From Thermodesulfatator atlanticus DSM 21156 (GTDB lineage: Bacteria; Desulfobacterota; Thermodesulfobacteria; Thermodesulfobacteriales; Thermodesulfatatoraceae), in NCBI RefSeq assembly GCF_000421585.1, contig NZ_ATXH01000007.1, positions 26,567 to 90,566 of the forward strand: a DNA stretch of 64,000 nt, given 5' to 3'. The notes below the pieces were generated by a model. It did no database searches. It worked only from the letters and a program-made list of their open reading frames with translations, and was not told where the DNA came from. The first letter of the stretch is position 1. Each line of letters opens with the position of its first letter. This document shows positions 37,036 through 46,045 of the stretch, piece after piece. Position numbers and translations under genes: made by a program.

Positions 37036-38550
37036 TTAAAACAATCTTTGCTGACGGGCCTTTTTAGGCTTAGGAGACGACTTATCTTTCACAGGGAAAC
37101 GCGCCAAAAAGGGGCTAACCTTTCCAGGGAGACGTTTTCCATAAACAAACCGCCCTGCCCTAGCCCAGGTGAAATAAAAGGCCTCTTTGGCCCTGGTCAT
37201 GGCAACATAAGTAATGCGGCGTTCCTCGGCAAAGTCCACTTCTTCAAGCAGGGTAAAAGGCAAAAGGCCCTCTTCCGCACCTGCCAAAATCACCACCTCA
37301 AACTCAAGCCCCTTGGCTTCATGAACCGTAAGCAAAGGGACCCCTGTGCGTTTCAAACTGATGCTTAACTGGGTTTTCAAAAGCCCAAGCTTGAATGAAA
37401 GCTCTGGCACGTCTCGGCTTTGCCTCAAAATTTCAAGCAAAAGTTCGTTTTTGGGAAGAAATTTTTGGCGCAAAGCCAAAAGAGATTTTTCTTTACTTGC
37501 CAAAGAAATTAGCTTTTCAAGTTCTTCCAATTCTTCGGAGGAAGTTTCTTGGGGTACTTCAAAGGGAATCCCTTCTTTTGCCAAAGCCTCTTTAAGGGGT
37601 TTAATAAGTGCCCTTACCCGTACCAAAATGGCAATTTCTGAGGGTGCATACCCCCTTTTGCTTTGCTCAAGCTGGATGCCCCCGAGAAGCTCAACTACCT
37701 CTCTGGCAATGGCCTTTGCCTCCGCGGCAGGATTAGCAAACGAGAGCCCCAGCACTTCTCCGCCACTTCTTGCCGCCTTAAGTTTCTTTTGAGGAAACCC
37801 CTCTGTCTCCCTGAGTTCTTCAGCCAAAGTAAGTATTTTTTCAGGCACCCGGTAGCTTTTTTCCAAAAAATAGACCTCAGGCGAGATTTTTACGAGGTAG
37901 TCTTTTACTACCTGGGGCCTTGCTCCGCGGAACCCGTAAATGGCTTGGGCAGGATCCCCTACTAAAAAGACCTCTGCTTTACGGAAACTTAAAAGAAACG
38001 AAACGAGTTCTTGGTTTAAGTCTTGAAATTCATCAACTAAAAGATGGACTTTTTCCTCTCCTAGCTCGTGTTTGGCCCCCTCTTCAAGAAGCAAAGAAAA
38101 ATCCCAGAGCCCCTGGGCGGCAAGCATCTGGCGGTATGTCTTTTTGATTTCAGGATCTTCGTTGAGTCTTTTTTCAATGGTTTTAAGGGGAAGATTAAAC
38201 TTTCGGGAAAGCGCTTTAAAAATTTCTTTAAGTTCTTGATCGCTGGCAAGTTTGGGCGATATTCCTTTTTGGCGGCAAAGCTCGTAGGCAAGCCCGTGAA
38301 AGGTATCAACTTTTATGTGGCTAAGCCCCTTTGCCTTAAGCCTTTCTTTAAGTTCATGAGCAGTTTTCAAAGTAAAGGTAATGAGGAAGATTTTCTCTTC
38401 GGGGACACCTTGTGATAAGAGATAAAGCGCCCGGGCAAGAAGCACGCGGGTTTTACCGGCCCCAGGGCCAGCGATCACCAAAGCACTACCCGGAGCAGTG
38501 GCCGCTTTTTCCTGGCATTCATCAAGCTCTATCTGAGAGATAAGCGACAT
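37036..38550 (-). CDS. Compact UvrD/Rep-family superfamily 1 helicase
   Basis: A 504-residue SF1A helicase, about 150-200 residues shorter than UvrD or Rep. Motifs are present: Walker A VIAGPGAGKTRVLLARALYL, motif Ia ITFTLKTAHELKERL, DEFQDLN (motif II; usually DEYQDTN), VGDPAQAIYGFRGA (motif III), SYRVPEKIL (IV), LLTVHEAKGLEFEVVILAGA (V) and YVAMTRAKE (VI). The shortening falls in the 1B/2B regions. It is probably a 3'-5' DNA translocase in repair; the exact pathway is not predictable. The basic C-terminal tail resembles a PCNA- or clamp-binding tail (QQRLF). It ends 67 bases before lysS. Confidence 0.85.
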   Translation of the reverse strand: MSLISQIELDECQEKAATAPGSALVIAGPGAGKTRVLLARALYLLSQGVPEEKIFLITFTLKTAHELKERLKAKGLSHIKVDTFHGLAYELCRQKGISPKLASDQELKEIFKALSRKFNLPLKTIEKRLNEDPEIKKTYRQMLAAQGLWDFSLLLEEGAKHELGEEKVHLLVDEFQDLNQELVSFLLSFRKAEVFLVGDPAQAIYGFRGARPQVVKDYLVKISPEVYFLEKSYRVPEKILTLAEELRETEGFPQKKLKAARSGGEVLGLSFANPAAEAKAIAREVVELLGGIQLEQSKRGYAPSEIAILVRVRALIKPLKEALAKEGIPFEVPQETSSEELEELEKLISLASKEKSLLALRQKFLPKNELLLEILRQSRDVPELSFKLGLLKTQLSISLKRTGVPLLTVHEAKGLEFEVVILAGAEEGLLPFTLLEEVDFAEERRITYVAMTRAKEAFYFTWARAGRFVYGKRLPGKVSPFLARFPVKDKSSPKPKKARQQRLF

Positions 38551-38568
38551 TTTTTATCCAAACTTTTG

Positions 38569-38620
38569 GAGACCTTTACAACACACCAAGACTTTAAGAA
38601 AAGGTGTTTGCAAAGGTCTC
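38569..38620. mobile_element. Short MITE-like element with GAGACC/GGTCTC ends
   Basis: Left end GAGACCTTTACAACACACC, right end GGTGTTTGCAAAGGTCTC, 52 bp, without the GGATCC hairpin. TTTT flanks each side. It lies between the helicase start and the stop codon of the DUF1703 gene, 3 bases from that stop. Confidence 0.7.
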
Positions 38621-38622
38621 TT

Positions 38623-40170
38623 TTATGCTTTCTTAATTTCCTCCACTTCAAAAGAAACGATGTTCCGCTCACGCTTGCTGAACTCAACCCCGATGAGCCA
38701 AATCTTCTTGCACTTGCCCTGATACTTTTCCCAATAGCGCTTCTCTTTTAGTTGCAAAAGGGCTTTCCCTTCGGCCTTATCCTCTACTACCTTAAACTCA
38801 AAAAGATAGCACCGGCCCTCAAAGGTTACCGCCATATCAAGACGGCCCTGGTTCGTGGCCTCTTCCACACGCACGTCCAAACCTAGCGCCGCAAAATAAC
38901 AGTAAAAAATGCTCGCGTAAAAGCCCTCGTAACCCGCAAGCTCCGTCTTCCGATACCAATCATGCGGAATCCCTGCAAAAAAACCGTAAAATATGCCTCT
39001 TAGAGCCTCAAAATCTTCCGCCTCGAGAGCATCGTAAAGCCTGTCTATCAAACGCTCTTTGGCTGACAATCTTTCTGAGAGAAAATTAAGCACGGCATCG
39101 GTAAAACTCATCTTCACTTCAAGATTGGGATATCCCAGGAGATATCTCCTCCGAGGGCCTCGTTTTCGAAGCTCTTTGATGGTGAGATAACCTGTCTGAA
39201 AAAGCACCGTCTCAAGTTCGATGGTTTCTATGTCAAAGCTTTCAAGGAGGGCCTCCCCAACCTCTACTTCTTCAAGCTCAGGAACAAGAAATTTTCTTTC
39301 CAAAAGAAGCTTTATCAGAAAAGTCGGCGTGCCGGTTTCAAACCAGTAAGGTCTGAATTCATAATTTCGCAAAAAGAGCAGAATGTCGAAGGGATTGTAA
39401 ACAGGATCGCCCAGCCAAGAGTAGCCGTTATACCAGCGGCGTACCTCGGAAAGATCAACTCCTTCCAGGCGGTCGGCAAAGGTGTTTTCAAATTCTTCCT
39501 GCGTGTAGCCGCAGATGGTAGCGTAATCAGGCAAAATGGTTATGTCTTCCAGGTTATTAAGGCCTGAAAAAATCGAAACCTTGGAAAACTTGGTAACACC
39601 CGTCAGGAAGCAAAACTTAAGATAAGGGTCTGCGTCTTTGAGCACGGAGTAGAAGTTTTTCAACTCTTCGCGAATCTCTCTTGCAAGCTCTGGTTTGTCG
39701 ATATTATCAAGAATGGGTTTATCATACTCGTCGATAAGCACCACGACTTTTTGGTTGCATTTTTCATTAAGACGCAAAATAAGTTCTTCGAAGCGCTTGT
39801 TTGGAAGTTTTTCCTGATAAGTTATTTGATATTTGTCAGCATGGCGTCTTAAGATAGAGAAAAAGGTCTCCACAAGCTCATCACGAGACCTAATCACTCC
39901 CGCCCCGAAAGAAATATAGACTACAGGATATTTCTTGGACCAGTCCCAATTGTTCTCTAAGAAAAGCCCTTGGAAAAGCTCGCGCTTACCCAGGAAAGCC
40001 TGGCGTAGAGTATCAAGAAAAAGGCTCTTCCCGAAACGCCTGGGACGAGAAAGGAAAAAATACTTCCCTTCGTCAACGAGTTTTTTTACAAAGAAAGTTT
40101 TATCTACGTAGTAATAACCTTCAGTGCGGATTTCCACAAAACTCTGTATGCCCACGGGAAGCTTTTTCAT
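38623..40170 (-). CDS. DUF1703 AAA-ATPase-like / PD-(D/E)XK nuclease protein
   Basis: A 515-residue protein (start MKKLPVGIQSFVEIRTEGYY, with CAGGAG upstream). The N-terminal AAA-ATPase-like domain has FLSRPRRFGKSLFLDTLRQA (Walker A-like GKS) and VVVLIDEYDKPIL (Walker B). The C-terminal PD-(D/E)XK-like domain has RLDMAVTFEGRCYLFEFKVV, the catalytic Asp and ExK. The family is abundant, variably transferred and often present in many copies in Bacteroidetes and thermophiles; function is unknown, with links to mobile DNA. It sits between a MITE-like element and a ttcA-like gene. Confidence 0.88.
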   Translation of the reverse strand: MKKLPVGIQSFVEIRTEGYYYVDKTFFVKKLVDEGKYFFLSRPRRFGKSLFLDTLRQAFLGKRELFQGLFLENNWDWSKKYPVVYISFGAGVIRSRDELVETFFSILRRHADKYQITYQEKLPNKRFEELILRLNEKCNQKVVVLIDEYDKPILDNIDKPELAREIREELKNFYSVLKDADPYLKFCFLTGVTKFSKVSIFSGLNNLEDITILPDYATICGYTQEEFENTFADRLEGVDLSEVRRWYNGYSWLGDPVYNPFDILLFLRNYEFRPYWFETGTPTFLIKLLLERKFLVPELEEVEVGEALLESFDIETIELETVLFQTGYLTIKELRKRGPRRRYLLGYPNLEVKMSFTDAVLNFLSERLSAKERLIDRLYDALEAEDFEALRGIFYGFFAGIPHDWYRKTELAGYEGFYASIFYCYFAALGLDVRVEEATNQGRLDMAVTFEGRCYLFEFKVVEDKAEGKALLQLKEKRYWEKYQGKCKKIWLIGVEFSKRERNIVSFEVEEIKKA

Positions 40171-40493
40171 TATTTTGCTCCTGAAAAACATTTATTTGTA
40201 GAGCATTTTTAGCCGACATGGCCCTCAAGGATTTGTGTTTAATGGCCCCAGTAATAAATTTTGATTTTCTTTCAAATTAGCTTAATCTTTGACCCATTAG
40301 CAACTTCTAAGAAAAATTTCTAACTGGACTAGCTTTTTCCCATTGAAATGGTAAAGTTTTGCCATGCGTGCTTGGTGGATTTTTATCGCGTTGATTATTG
40401 GATGGTTAGTTTTGTCTTTTATGAGGGGTCAACCTGTAAGCCTCTGAAATATTACCGGCACCCAGGGGGTGCCAAAATCTTGTCCTGCTCCTT
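40171..40493. other. AT-rich intergenic region with a possible small membrane peptide ORF
   Basis: No repeat or RNA gene was recognised. At 40364 an ATG opens a 27-codon frame (MRAWWIFIALIIGWLVLSFM at its start) ending in TGA at 40445-40447. The same frame continues after that TGA with 36 hydrophilic codons (NITGTQGVPKSCPAPYAKPK) to a TAG at 40554-40556. A 7-bp hairpin GGCACCC/GGGTGCC lies at 40457-40473. There is no convincing ribosome-binding site. Confidence 0.3.
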
Positions 40494-41255
40494 ATGCCAA
40501 ACCGAAAGATGCCCAAACTTTACCCACGCCTGAAACGACTCATCGGTAGAGCTATTCATCGCTATGAACTCTTGGCAGAAGGAGACCGCGTACTCCTTGG
40601 CCTTTCTGGCGGAGAAGACAGCCTTGTGCTTTTAAGCTTTTTGGCAGAATGGCGCCGCAAGACCCCTTTCCGCTGGGAGCTTTTTGCCGTACACCTTGAT
40701 ATGGGTTTTGATACGCCAGCAGACCACGAAAAAAAAATTAAAGCTTTAAAAGATTACTGTGAAAAATTGGCAGTCCCTTTTGAAGTTTTCTTTACCAACT
40801 ATGGCCAAATGGCACTTGAAGCAAAAGAAAAAAAAGTCTCCCCCTGTTTTGTATGTTCCTGGTTTAGACGCAAGCATCTCTTTCGCCTAGCGGGAGAAAA
40901 AAAATATAACAAGATCGCTTTTGGACACCACAAAGACGACCTCATCGTTACTTTTTTCTTGAACATGTGCTACCACGGAGAACTCGCTACTATGCTTCCC
41001 AAACAAGAAATGTTTAAAGGCGAGCTTTACATCATAAGGCCGCTTATTTTCGTAGAAAAAAAACTAATCTCTGCCTTTGCTAAAAAAGAAGCTCTACCGG
41101 TTTTTAAAAATCCCTGCCCACTTAGCCCCTACACCAGACGGGCCAAGATGGAAAAAATACTTGAAGAAAAGCTCTATCCTGAGAACCCGAAATTTAAAGG
41201 CAATATCTTCCACGCTATTTTTAATTGCAAACCGGATTACCTTCCTAAACTCTAG
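40494..41255 (+). CDS. TtcA/TtuA-family tRNA thiolation PP-loop ATPase
   Basis: A 253-residue protein of the adenine-nucleotide alpha-hydrolase fold. The PP-loop VLLGLSGGEDSLVLLSFLAE (SGGxDS-type) is clear. A CxxC motif (CFVCSWFRRKHLF) and a third Cys (FKNPCPLSPYTRR) fit the TtcA arrangement, which binds a [4Fe-4S] cluster used to thiolate tRNA (2-thiocytidine-32). FGHHKDDLIVTFFLNMCYHG is the typical following motif. Assignment to TtcA itself is probable rather than certain. The first five codons could be skipped in favour of MPKLYPRLKR. A relic of the MITE-like repeat follows the stop codon. Confidence 0.85.
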   Translation: MPNRKMPKLYPRLKRLIGRAIHRYELLAEGDRVLLGLSGGEDSLVLLSFLAEWRRKTPFRWELFAVHLDMGFDTPADHEKKIKALKDYCEKLAVPFEVFFTNYGQMALEAKEKKVSPCFVCSWFRRKHLFRLAGEKKYNKIAFGHHKDDLIVTFFLNMCYHGELATMLPKQEMFKGELYIIRPLIFVEKKLISAFAKKEALPVFKNPCPLSPYTRRAKMEKILEEKLYPENPKFKGNIFHAIFNCKPDYLPKL

Positions 41256-41271
41256 CCACCTCTTCCTACAA

Positions 41272-41324
41272 AAACCTGCACGAAATCGCCGAGGTCAGTA
41301 TTGCAAGCCAACCGGATATTTAAA
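41272..41324. repeat. Relic of the MITE-like element, left half
   Basis: GAGGTCAGTATTGCAAGCCA matches the inner left half of copies at 33417 and 54972 (AGATCAGTGTTGGAAGCCAA, AGAGCAGTGTTGCAAG). The terminal end is degenerate and no right end is visible. It follows the ttcA-like stop. Confidence 0.5.
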
Positions 41325-41444
41325 AGAGATGTTTGGCCAAACTCTCCACAACTTTTAACCCTTTTGTCAGAAATTGTTAAAGGCTAATTAACAAGCTCCT
41401 GCTAAAAATCGCCCTCAACAAAAAAAATCTTTAGGAGGGGGACT

Positions 41445-44117
41445 ATGAAATTTTTAAAGAAAAGATGGTTGTGGTCTTTGCTTTCGATTTTGATTTTGTC
41501 TTTAACATTAATTGGTTGTGAATTAAAGTTAGAAAATGGTCATTTAGTCATTGTTGACAACGAAACCCAAGAAAATGGCGTATTTCTGTTGCACTTTGCC
41601 GACATACACCTGGCCACTGACCCGGAAATAGCAGATATTTTTGGTGGCACTATTCCAGCGGTTGAAACCACCGATAAGGCCGTCCAACAAGTTTTAGACT
41701 ACAATCCCGATGTTTTTATCCAAACCGGAGATATTGTGGCCCATGCTGAAGACCGCGATTTAGACACCGCCGAAAATTGGTTCATCTTGGCCAAAGAACA
41801 CGTACGTGATCCTATCGTAGATAACCACATTGCCTTTCTTTATGCCCCTGGCAACCACGACCGGGCTGGCATAAAACTAACCGGCGTTGACACCGCTGAC
41901 CCGCGCTATGACGAAGGCTTAATCCTTCAGTACCTAGACATTGGTAAGGAAAAGGTATATTACTCTTATGATAAAGGTGATTATCACTTTGTGGTAATAG
42001 ACCCTGAAGAGCTCCCCGAAACCGGATACAGAGTAGTTAGCTTACCTGAAGAACAACTAAACTGGCTAAAATCTGACCTAGAAGCAAACAAAGATAAGTT
42101 TATCATTATCTCTTATCACCAACCTCTTGGTTCCTGGACCGAAGAAAGCTATCAGGAGTTCATGAATGTAATCGAACCCTATAAAGATAATATCATCTTA
42201 TTAGCAGGTCATACCCACGATAACAGAGTAATTTACAGAAACGGTATCCCTGAATATCAAGACGGAGCTGTTTGTGGCGACTGGTGGCAAACAGGGAAAA
42301 CTCCCGATGGTAACCCTATCGGTTATGCTATCTACTACTTGAAAGACCATGAAGTGCATCGTTTTTATAAGGCAATTGACTCTGATAAACAAATTAATCT
42401 TCTAGCACCCGTTGACGTAACTATTAGCGGTGAAGTTCCCGCTGAATTTAACATTTATGACGAAGGGAAAAATATAACAAGTGTTTGTTACGAAATAGAC
42501 GGCAACCTTAAAGATTGCTTTAATGTTTCAAAAGTTGATACCCCAAAGATCGACTGGTATCACGTAACTGGAACCATAAACGTACCCATAAATGATGGAG
42601 ATTTACACCACGTAACCATTGTTGCTACGGCTCAAGATGGAAGTACCCTTAGTAAAGACCTGCTCTGCAAGTTTTCTGAAGAAAAAATTATGCCAATTGC
42701 TGACATCATCGATGACTATAATTTCGAAAACTTCTACGGACGTTTTGTCAAAGTTGATGCAGTAATTACCGCGGTAATGGCTTCAGGAAATCTTTTAACT
42801 CTTCAAGATGACACAGGAAGTATCGTGGTATGGGCTGGTGATTGTCATCATCCCGAATTCAAGGTGGGAGATAAGGTACGCTTAAGAGGACAGGTTACCC
42901 AGTTTAAGGGCACCAAAGAGCTTAAACTGGTAAGCCAGGAAGACGTAGAAATTTATGATCACGTAGATCTGGAAAACCTCGTAGTTGAATTAGAAAACAT
43001 TAAACAAGCTTACGATCAGTATGATACTTTAGAAAACAAAATCGTTAAAACTTCTGGCGTAGTAACCGCCATATTTGGAAACCTTGTCTTTATCCAGGAT
43101 GACACCCAAGGCATTGCCCTTTGGCTTGGCGAAATTACCGCTCCATCGTTAGAGCTTGGAGACAAAATCACCGTAAAAGGCGGGTTAACCAAGTATAATG
43201 GCATGGTAGAAATTGTCCCACTAAACGATGAAGATTTAACTATCGATGGAACACAAAGTGTTCCCGACCCTAAAGAAATTACCTTGGCAGAAATAGACAG
43301 CAATTACGGCACTTTAGTAGTAATTAAGAACGTAGAAGTAACTTCTGTTACCTCAAGTAAAATCTACGTCTCCGATGGCAATAATCAACTAACAATCTAC
43401 TGCGGTAAGGCCGGCTTTAATCCTACCGGTATCGTAACTACCGGAGATAAAATAGACGTTACCGGGGTGGTAGGATATTACGGAGATGAACCTCAAATCT
43501 ATCCCAGAAGTATTGAAGACATCGTAGTCGTAGAAAATTCCGAAAATACACCTTCCGTTATCGAACTCAACCAGATTAAAGACGCTTATGAGCAATACGC
43601 AACTCTTGAAAACAAGACCGTTAAAGTCTCTGGTACCGTAACTGCTGTTTTTGGGAACCTAGTTTTCATTCAGGACGAAAGCCAGGGAATTGCCCTTTGG
43701 CTAGGCTCTATTGATGCTCCAGAAATATCTCCAGGTGACATTTTAGAGGTAAAAGGAACGCTAACCCAATATAACGGCATGGTAGAAATCGTTCCGGCCA
43801 CAGACGAAGACGTTCAGAAAGCTGGCACAACCAATGTTCCTGAACCCAAAGAAATAACTATTGAAGATGTCGAAGCAAATTACGGAACTCTTGTAACAAT
43901 TGAAAACGTAGAAGTAACAAGTGTAACCAGTTCGAAAGTAGTTGTTTCTGATGGGAATAGCAACCTTACTATCTATTGTGGCAAAGCAGGATTTGATCTT
44001 TCAGAGCTTGTCTGGGAAGGCGCTAAAGTAAACATTACGGGTGTAGTGGGATACTATCGCACTGAACCACAAATTTACCCACGTAATGCAGAAGACCTGG
44101 AAGTCATTCCGCAATAA
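41445..44117 (+). CDS. Secreted lipoprotein: metallophosphoesterase with five OB-fold-like modules
   Basis: An 890-residue lipoprotein with lipobox LIGC (Cys25) and a strong AGGAGGGGG ribosome-binding site. A calcineurin-like phosphoesterase domain follows, with DIH (53-55), GDIVAH (95-100), GNHDR (136-140) and a late GHTHDN; the metal ligands are complete. Residues 330-410 look immunoglobulin-like (PVDVTISGEVPAEFNIYDEG). The rest is five OB-fold-like modules with a repeated 'tasgNLvfIQDdtqGIALWLG' pattern. Modules 2-3 and 4-5 are very similar pairs (LENKIVKTSGVVTAIFGNLV against LENKTVKVSGTVTAVFGNLV), showing a recent duplication of about 600 bp. A surface or periplasmic nuclease/phosphatase acting on nucleic acids or nucleotides is an inference. 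It is monocistronic with its own terminator. Confidence 0.82.
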   Translation: MKFLKKRWLWSLLSILILSLTLIGCELKLENGHLVIVDNETQENGVFLLHFADIHLATDPEIADIFGGTIPAVETTDKAVQQVLDYNPDVFIQTGDIVAHAEDRDLDTAENWFILAKEHVRDPIVDNHIAFLYAPGNHDRAGIKLTGVDTADPRYDEGLILQYLDIGKEKVYYSYDKGDYHFVVIDPEELPETGYRVVSLPEEQLNWLKSDLEANKDKFIIISYHQPLGSWTEESYQEFMNVIEPYKDNIILLAGHTHDNRVIYRNGIPEYQDGAVCGDWWQTGKTPDGNPIGYAIYYLKDHEVHRFYKAIDSDKQINLLAPVDVTISGEVPAEFNIYDEGKNITSVCYEIDGNLKDCFNVSKVDTPKIDWYHVTGTINVPINDGDLHHVTIVATAQDGSTLSKDLLCKFSEEKIMPIADIIDDYNFENFYGRFVKVDAVITAVMASGNLLTLQDDTGSIVVWAGDCHHPEFKVGDKVRLRGQVTQFKGTKELKLVSQEDVEIYDHVDLENLVVELENIKQAYDQYDTLENKIVKTSGVVTAIFGNLVFIQDDTQGIALWLGEITAPSLELGDKITVKGGLTKYNGMVEIVPLNDEDLTIDGTQSVPDPKEITLAEIDSNYGTLVVIKNVEVTSVTSSKIYVSDGNNQLTIYCGKAGFNPTGIVTTGDKIDVTGVVGYYGDEPQIYPRSIEDIVVVENSENTPSVIELNQIKDAYEQYATLENKTVKVSGTVTAVFGNLVFIQDESQGIALWLGSIDAPEISPGDILEVKGTLTQYNGMVEIVPATDEDVQKAGTTNVPEPKEITIEDVEANYGTLVTIENVEVTSVTSSKVVVSDGNSNLTIYCGKAGFDLSELVWEGAKVNITGVVGYYRTEPQIYPRNAEDLEVIPQ

Positions 44118-44118
44118 A

Positions 44119-44150
44119 AAAGAAGGGGGCTAAAAGCCCCCTTCTTTTTC
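44119..44150 (+). terminator. Rho-independent terminator of the phosphoesterase gene
   Basis: AAGAAGGGGGC - TAAAA - GCCCCCTTCTT followed by TTTCTCT: a perfect 11-bp stem with a T-run, beginning 2 bases after the stop. The complementary A-run before it means it could also serve the convergent fmdB-like gene. Confidence 0.9.
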
Positions 44151-44169
44151 TCTATTCATATCTAATAGA

Positions 44170-44403
44170 CTACTTGTCAGACTTAGTCGAAGAGGTATCT
44201 TTGCTTTTAGTGTCTTTCTTTTCTTTTCTGGCATAGTCAGTTACATACCAGCCCGATCCTTTTAATACAAAGGAACTCTGACTAACAAGCTTGCGCAACT
44301 TCCCTTTACAGGCCTCACAAGTAGTCAGGGGTTCGTCGGTGATTTTTTGCCAAACTTCGTAATGTCGGCCACAATTTTCGCATTCGTATTCGTAAATAGG
44401 CAT
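44170..44403 (-). CDS. FmdB-family zinc-ribbon protein
   Basis: A 77-residue protein starting [20 protein letters not shown], the invariant FmdB start with Cys8 and Cys11, and a second pair in [16 protein letters not shown]. The tail is short and Lys/Ser/Asp-rich. Members are putative regulators of unknown function. A GGAGG site is 5-6 bases upstream of the start. It converges with the phosphoesterase gene. Confidence 0.9.
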   Translation of the reverse strand: MPIYEYECENCGRHYEVWQKITDEPLTTCEACKGKLRKLVSQSSFVLKGSGWYVTDYARKEKKDTKSKDTSSTKSDK

Positions 44404-44413
44404 TTTTTACCTC

Positions 44414-44980
44414 CTAAGTATAAATTTTATCAAAATGCTTGATCACTTTTTCAAGTTCCCTGCACCGATAATAAGATAATACTTCTTTGGTCAAATGGTG
44501 TACCCTTCTTTCTTCTTTTAAGCGCTCAGGAAGAGCCATCCAGAAATTTGCGCAAAACCTTACAAAACGTACCATGTGCACCAGTTCATGGGTAAAAATA
44601 TAAAGCAAAAGAGCATTAAGAAAAGATGAAGATTTCCCTAGGGCGACAAGTTTTTCTTCTGCTAAAGCTAGACCAAAAAATTCTCTTCTTTTACGGGGTA
44701 AAATTTCATGGTTTTGTAAAAGGAAAAGAGTAGCCAAAGCATCGTTAGGAATTGTTATTAAAATCTTTTCCTGTGGGATGATTTCGTATTGCAGGCGGCG
44801 CCACTCTTGTGATGAAAGAGAAAAATGTTTGTCTATCAATTCTTCTGCCAGGGCTGAAGTCTGGGCCAACAATGAGGGGGCAAGCTTTGAATTGTTTCTT
44901 TTGGCAAAAGTTAATCCCCCGCTGGGTATGACCCAAGCCACTCGAGATGTGCACAAATCTTGGCTAGTTCTTCCACGCAT
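44414..44980 (-). CDS. Putative zinc metallopeptidase-like protein (HExxH)
   Basis: Up to 188 residues; the 5' end is uncertain because the frame overlaps the end of pheA by 70 bases. A shorter form starting at an internal GTG or TTG near 44880-44936 is likely. The only diagnostic feature is FTHELVHMVRFVRFCANFWM, an HExxH zinc-binding helix with nearby hydrophobic residues; a downstream RRVHHLTKEVLSYYRCRELE could supply a third ligand. No signal peptide is seen, so it is probably cytoplasmic. I do not recognise the family beyond this. It lies between pheA and the fmdB-like gene on the same strand. Confidence 0.65.
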   Translation of the reverse strand: MRGRTSQDLCTSRVAWVIPSGGLTFAKRNNSKLAPSLLAQTSALAEELIDKHFSLSSQEWRRLQYEIIPQEKILITIPNDALATLFLLQNHEILPRKRREFFGLALAEEKLVALGKSSSFLNALLLYIFTHELVHMVRFVRFCANFWMALPERLKEERRVHHLTKEVLSYYRCRELEKVIKHFDKIYT

Positions 44981-45996
44981 TCTTGTACGTCTTTATCTTC
45001 AATGTGCCCTTCGCAATCAAGAAAGAAAAAGTAGCGCCACGGCTCTTTTTTAGCAGGTCTGCTTTCTATTTTGGTTAAATTTATACCTTTTTGCGCAAAG
45101 CAACTCAAGACTTCGTAAAGGGCACCTGGCCGGTCCGAAATACTAAAAAAGAAAGAGGATTTATCTTTTCCCGTGGGTTTGGGAGAATCTTGGCCGATTA
45201 CCCAAAAACGGGTGACATTTCCGTGAAAATCTTCAATTCGGCTGGCCACTACCTGAAGATGATAGGTGCGCGCGGCAAGCGGACTGGCAATAGCTGCTAC
45301 AGAGGGATCAACAGCAGCCCAGCGAGCGGCAAAAGCGGTGGAAGAAACTTCTTCCACCGGCACAGACGGCAAATTTTTGCGTAACCAGCGCCGGCATTGT
45401 GCTAGGGCATGCGGATGTGAAAGAACTTTTCTGATGTCTTCGCGCTTACCTGTCTGATTTAAAAGATCGTGACTTATGGGAATGAAAATTTCACCACATA
45501 CTTTTAGTTTGTAATCAGAGAAGGCATCAAGGGTGGCGGAGACCGTCCCTTCAATGGAGTTTTCCACCGGCACTACCCCAAAATGTGCTCGTCCAGCCTC
45601 GGTTTCTTCAAAAACATCAAGTACGGATTCCAGCGGCAAAAAAGATGCCGCCTGACCGAAAAATTTTATAGCCGCCATGTGACTAAAGGTAGCCTCTGGG
45701 CCGAGATAAGCCACCTTTTGAGGCTCCTGGGCCGTGCGGCAAGTATGAACAATTTCAAGAAAAATAGCTTTTAGGGATTCCTCAGGAAAGACCCCTTGGT
45801 TTTCTTCAAGTATTTTTTGGATAACGGCTCTTTCACGGGAAAGATCTAATACGCTTGCGCCAAGCTTTCTTTTAAGTTCTCCAACTTCTCTGACTATCTG
45901 ATAACGCTTTTTTAAAGAGTCAAGAATAGTACGGTCAAGGCTGTCGATCTCTCGGCGAAGTTCTTTTAAGCGTGCTTCTATATCTTTTTTATCCAT
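44911..45996 (-). CDS. pheA: Bifunctional chorismate mutase / prephenate dehydratase
   Basis: A 361-residue P-protein. The AroQ-type chorismate mutase is at the N-terminus (RLKELRREIDSLDRTILDSL, KKRYQIVREVGELKRKLGAS), the prephenate dehydratase domain follows (VAYLGPEATFSHMAAIKFFG, FGVVPVENSIEGTVSATLDA, VSSTAFAARWAAVDPSVAAI), and an ACT regulatory domain ends it (SISDRPGALYEVLSCFAQKG and NLTKIESRPAKKEPWRYFFF). The ESRP sequence is the allosteric phenylalanine site. It makes phenylpyruvate from chorismate. Upstream is an AT-rich gap to the nuclease gene. Confidence 0.95.
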   Translation of the reverse strand: MDKKDIEARLKELRREIDSLDRTILDSLKKRYQIVREVGELKRKLGASVLDLSRERAVIQKILEENQGVFPEESLKAIFLEIVHTCRTAQEPQKVAYLGPEATFSHMAAIKFFGQAASFLPLESVLDVFEETEAGRAHFGVVPVENSIEGTVSATLDAFSDYKLKVCGEIFIPISHDLLNQTGKREDIRKVLSHPHALAQCRRWLRKNLPSVPVEEVSSTAFAARWAAVDPSVAAIASPLAARTYHLQVVASRIEDFHGNVTRFWVIGQDSPKPTGKDKSSFFFSISDRPGALYEVLSCFAQKGINLTKIESRPAKKEPWRYFFFLDCEGHIEDKDVQECVEELAKICAHLEWLGSYPAGD

Positions 45997-46045
45997 ATTT
46001 TCACCTGTTTTTGAAATTATTACCTAGTTTAATTTGTATCACAAG

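Noticed and set aside
40348..40533. 61-residue frame with CSLCQTERCP, looking like a zinc ribbon
   Set aside because: It overlaps the ttcA-like start, lacks a ribosome-binding site, and its first half is a shifted reading of the small hydrophobic ORF.
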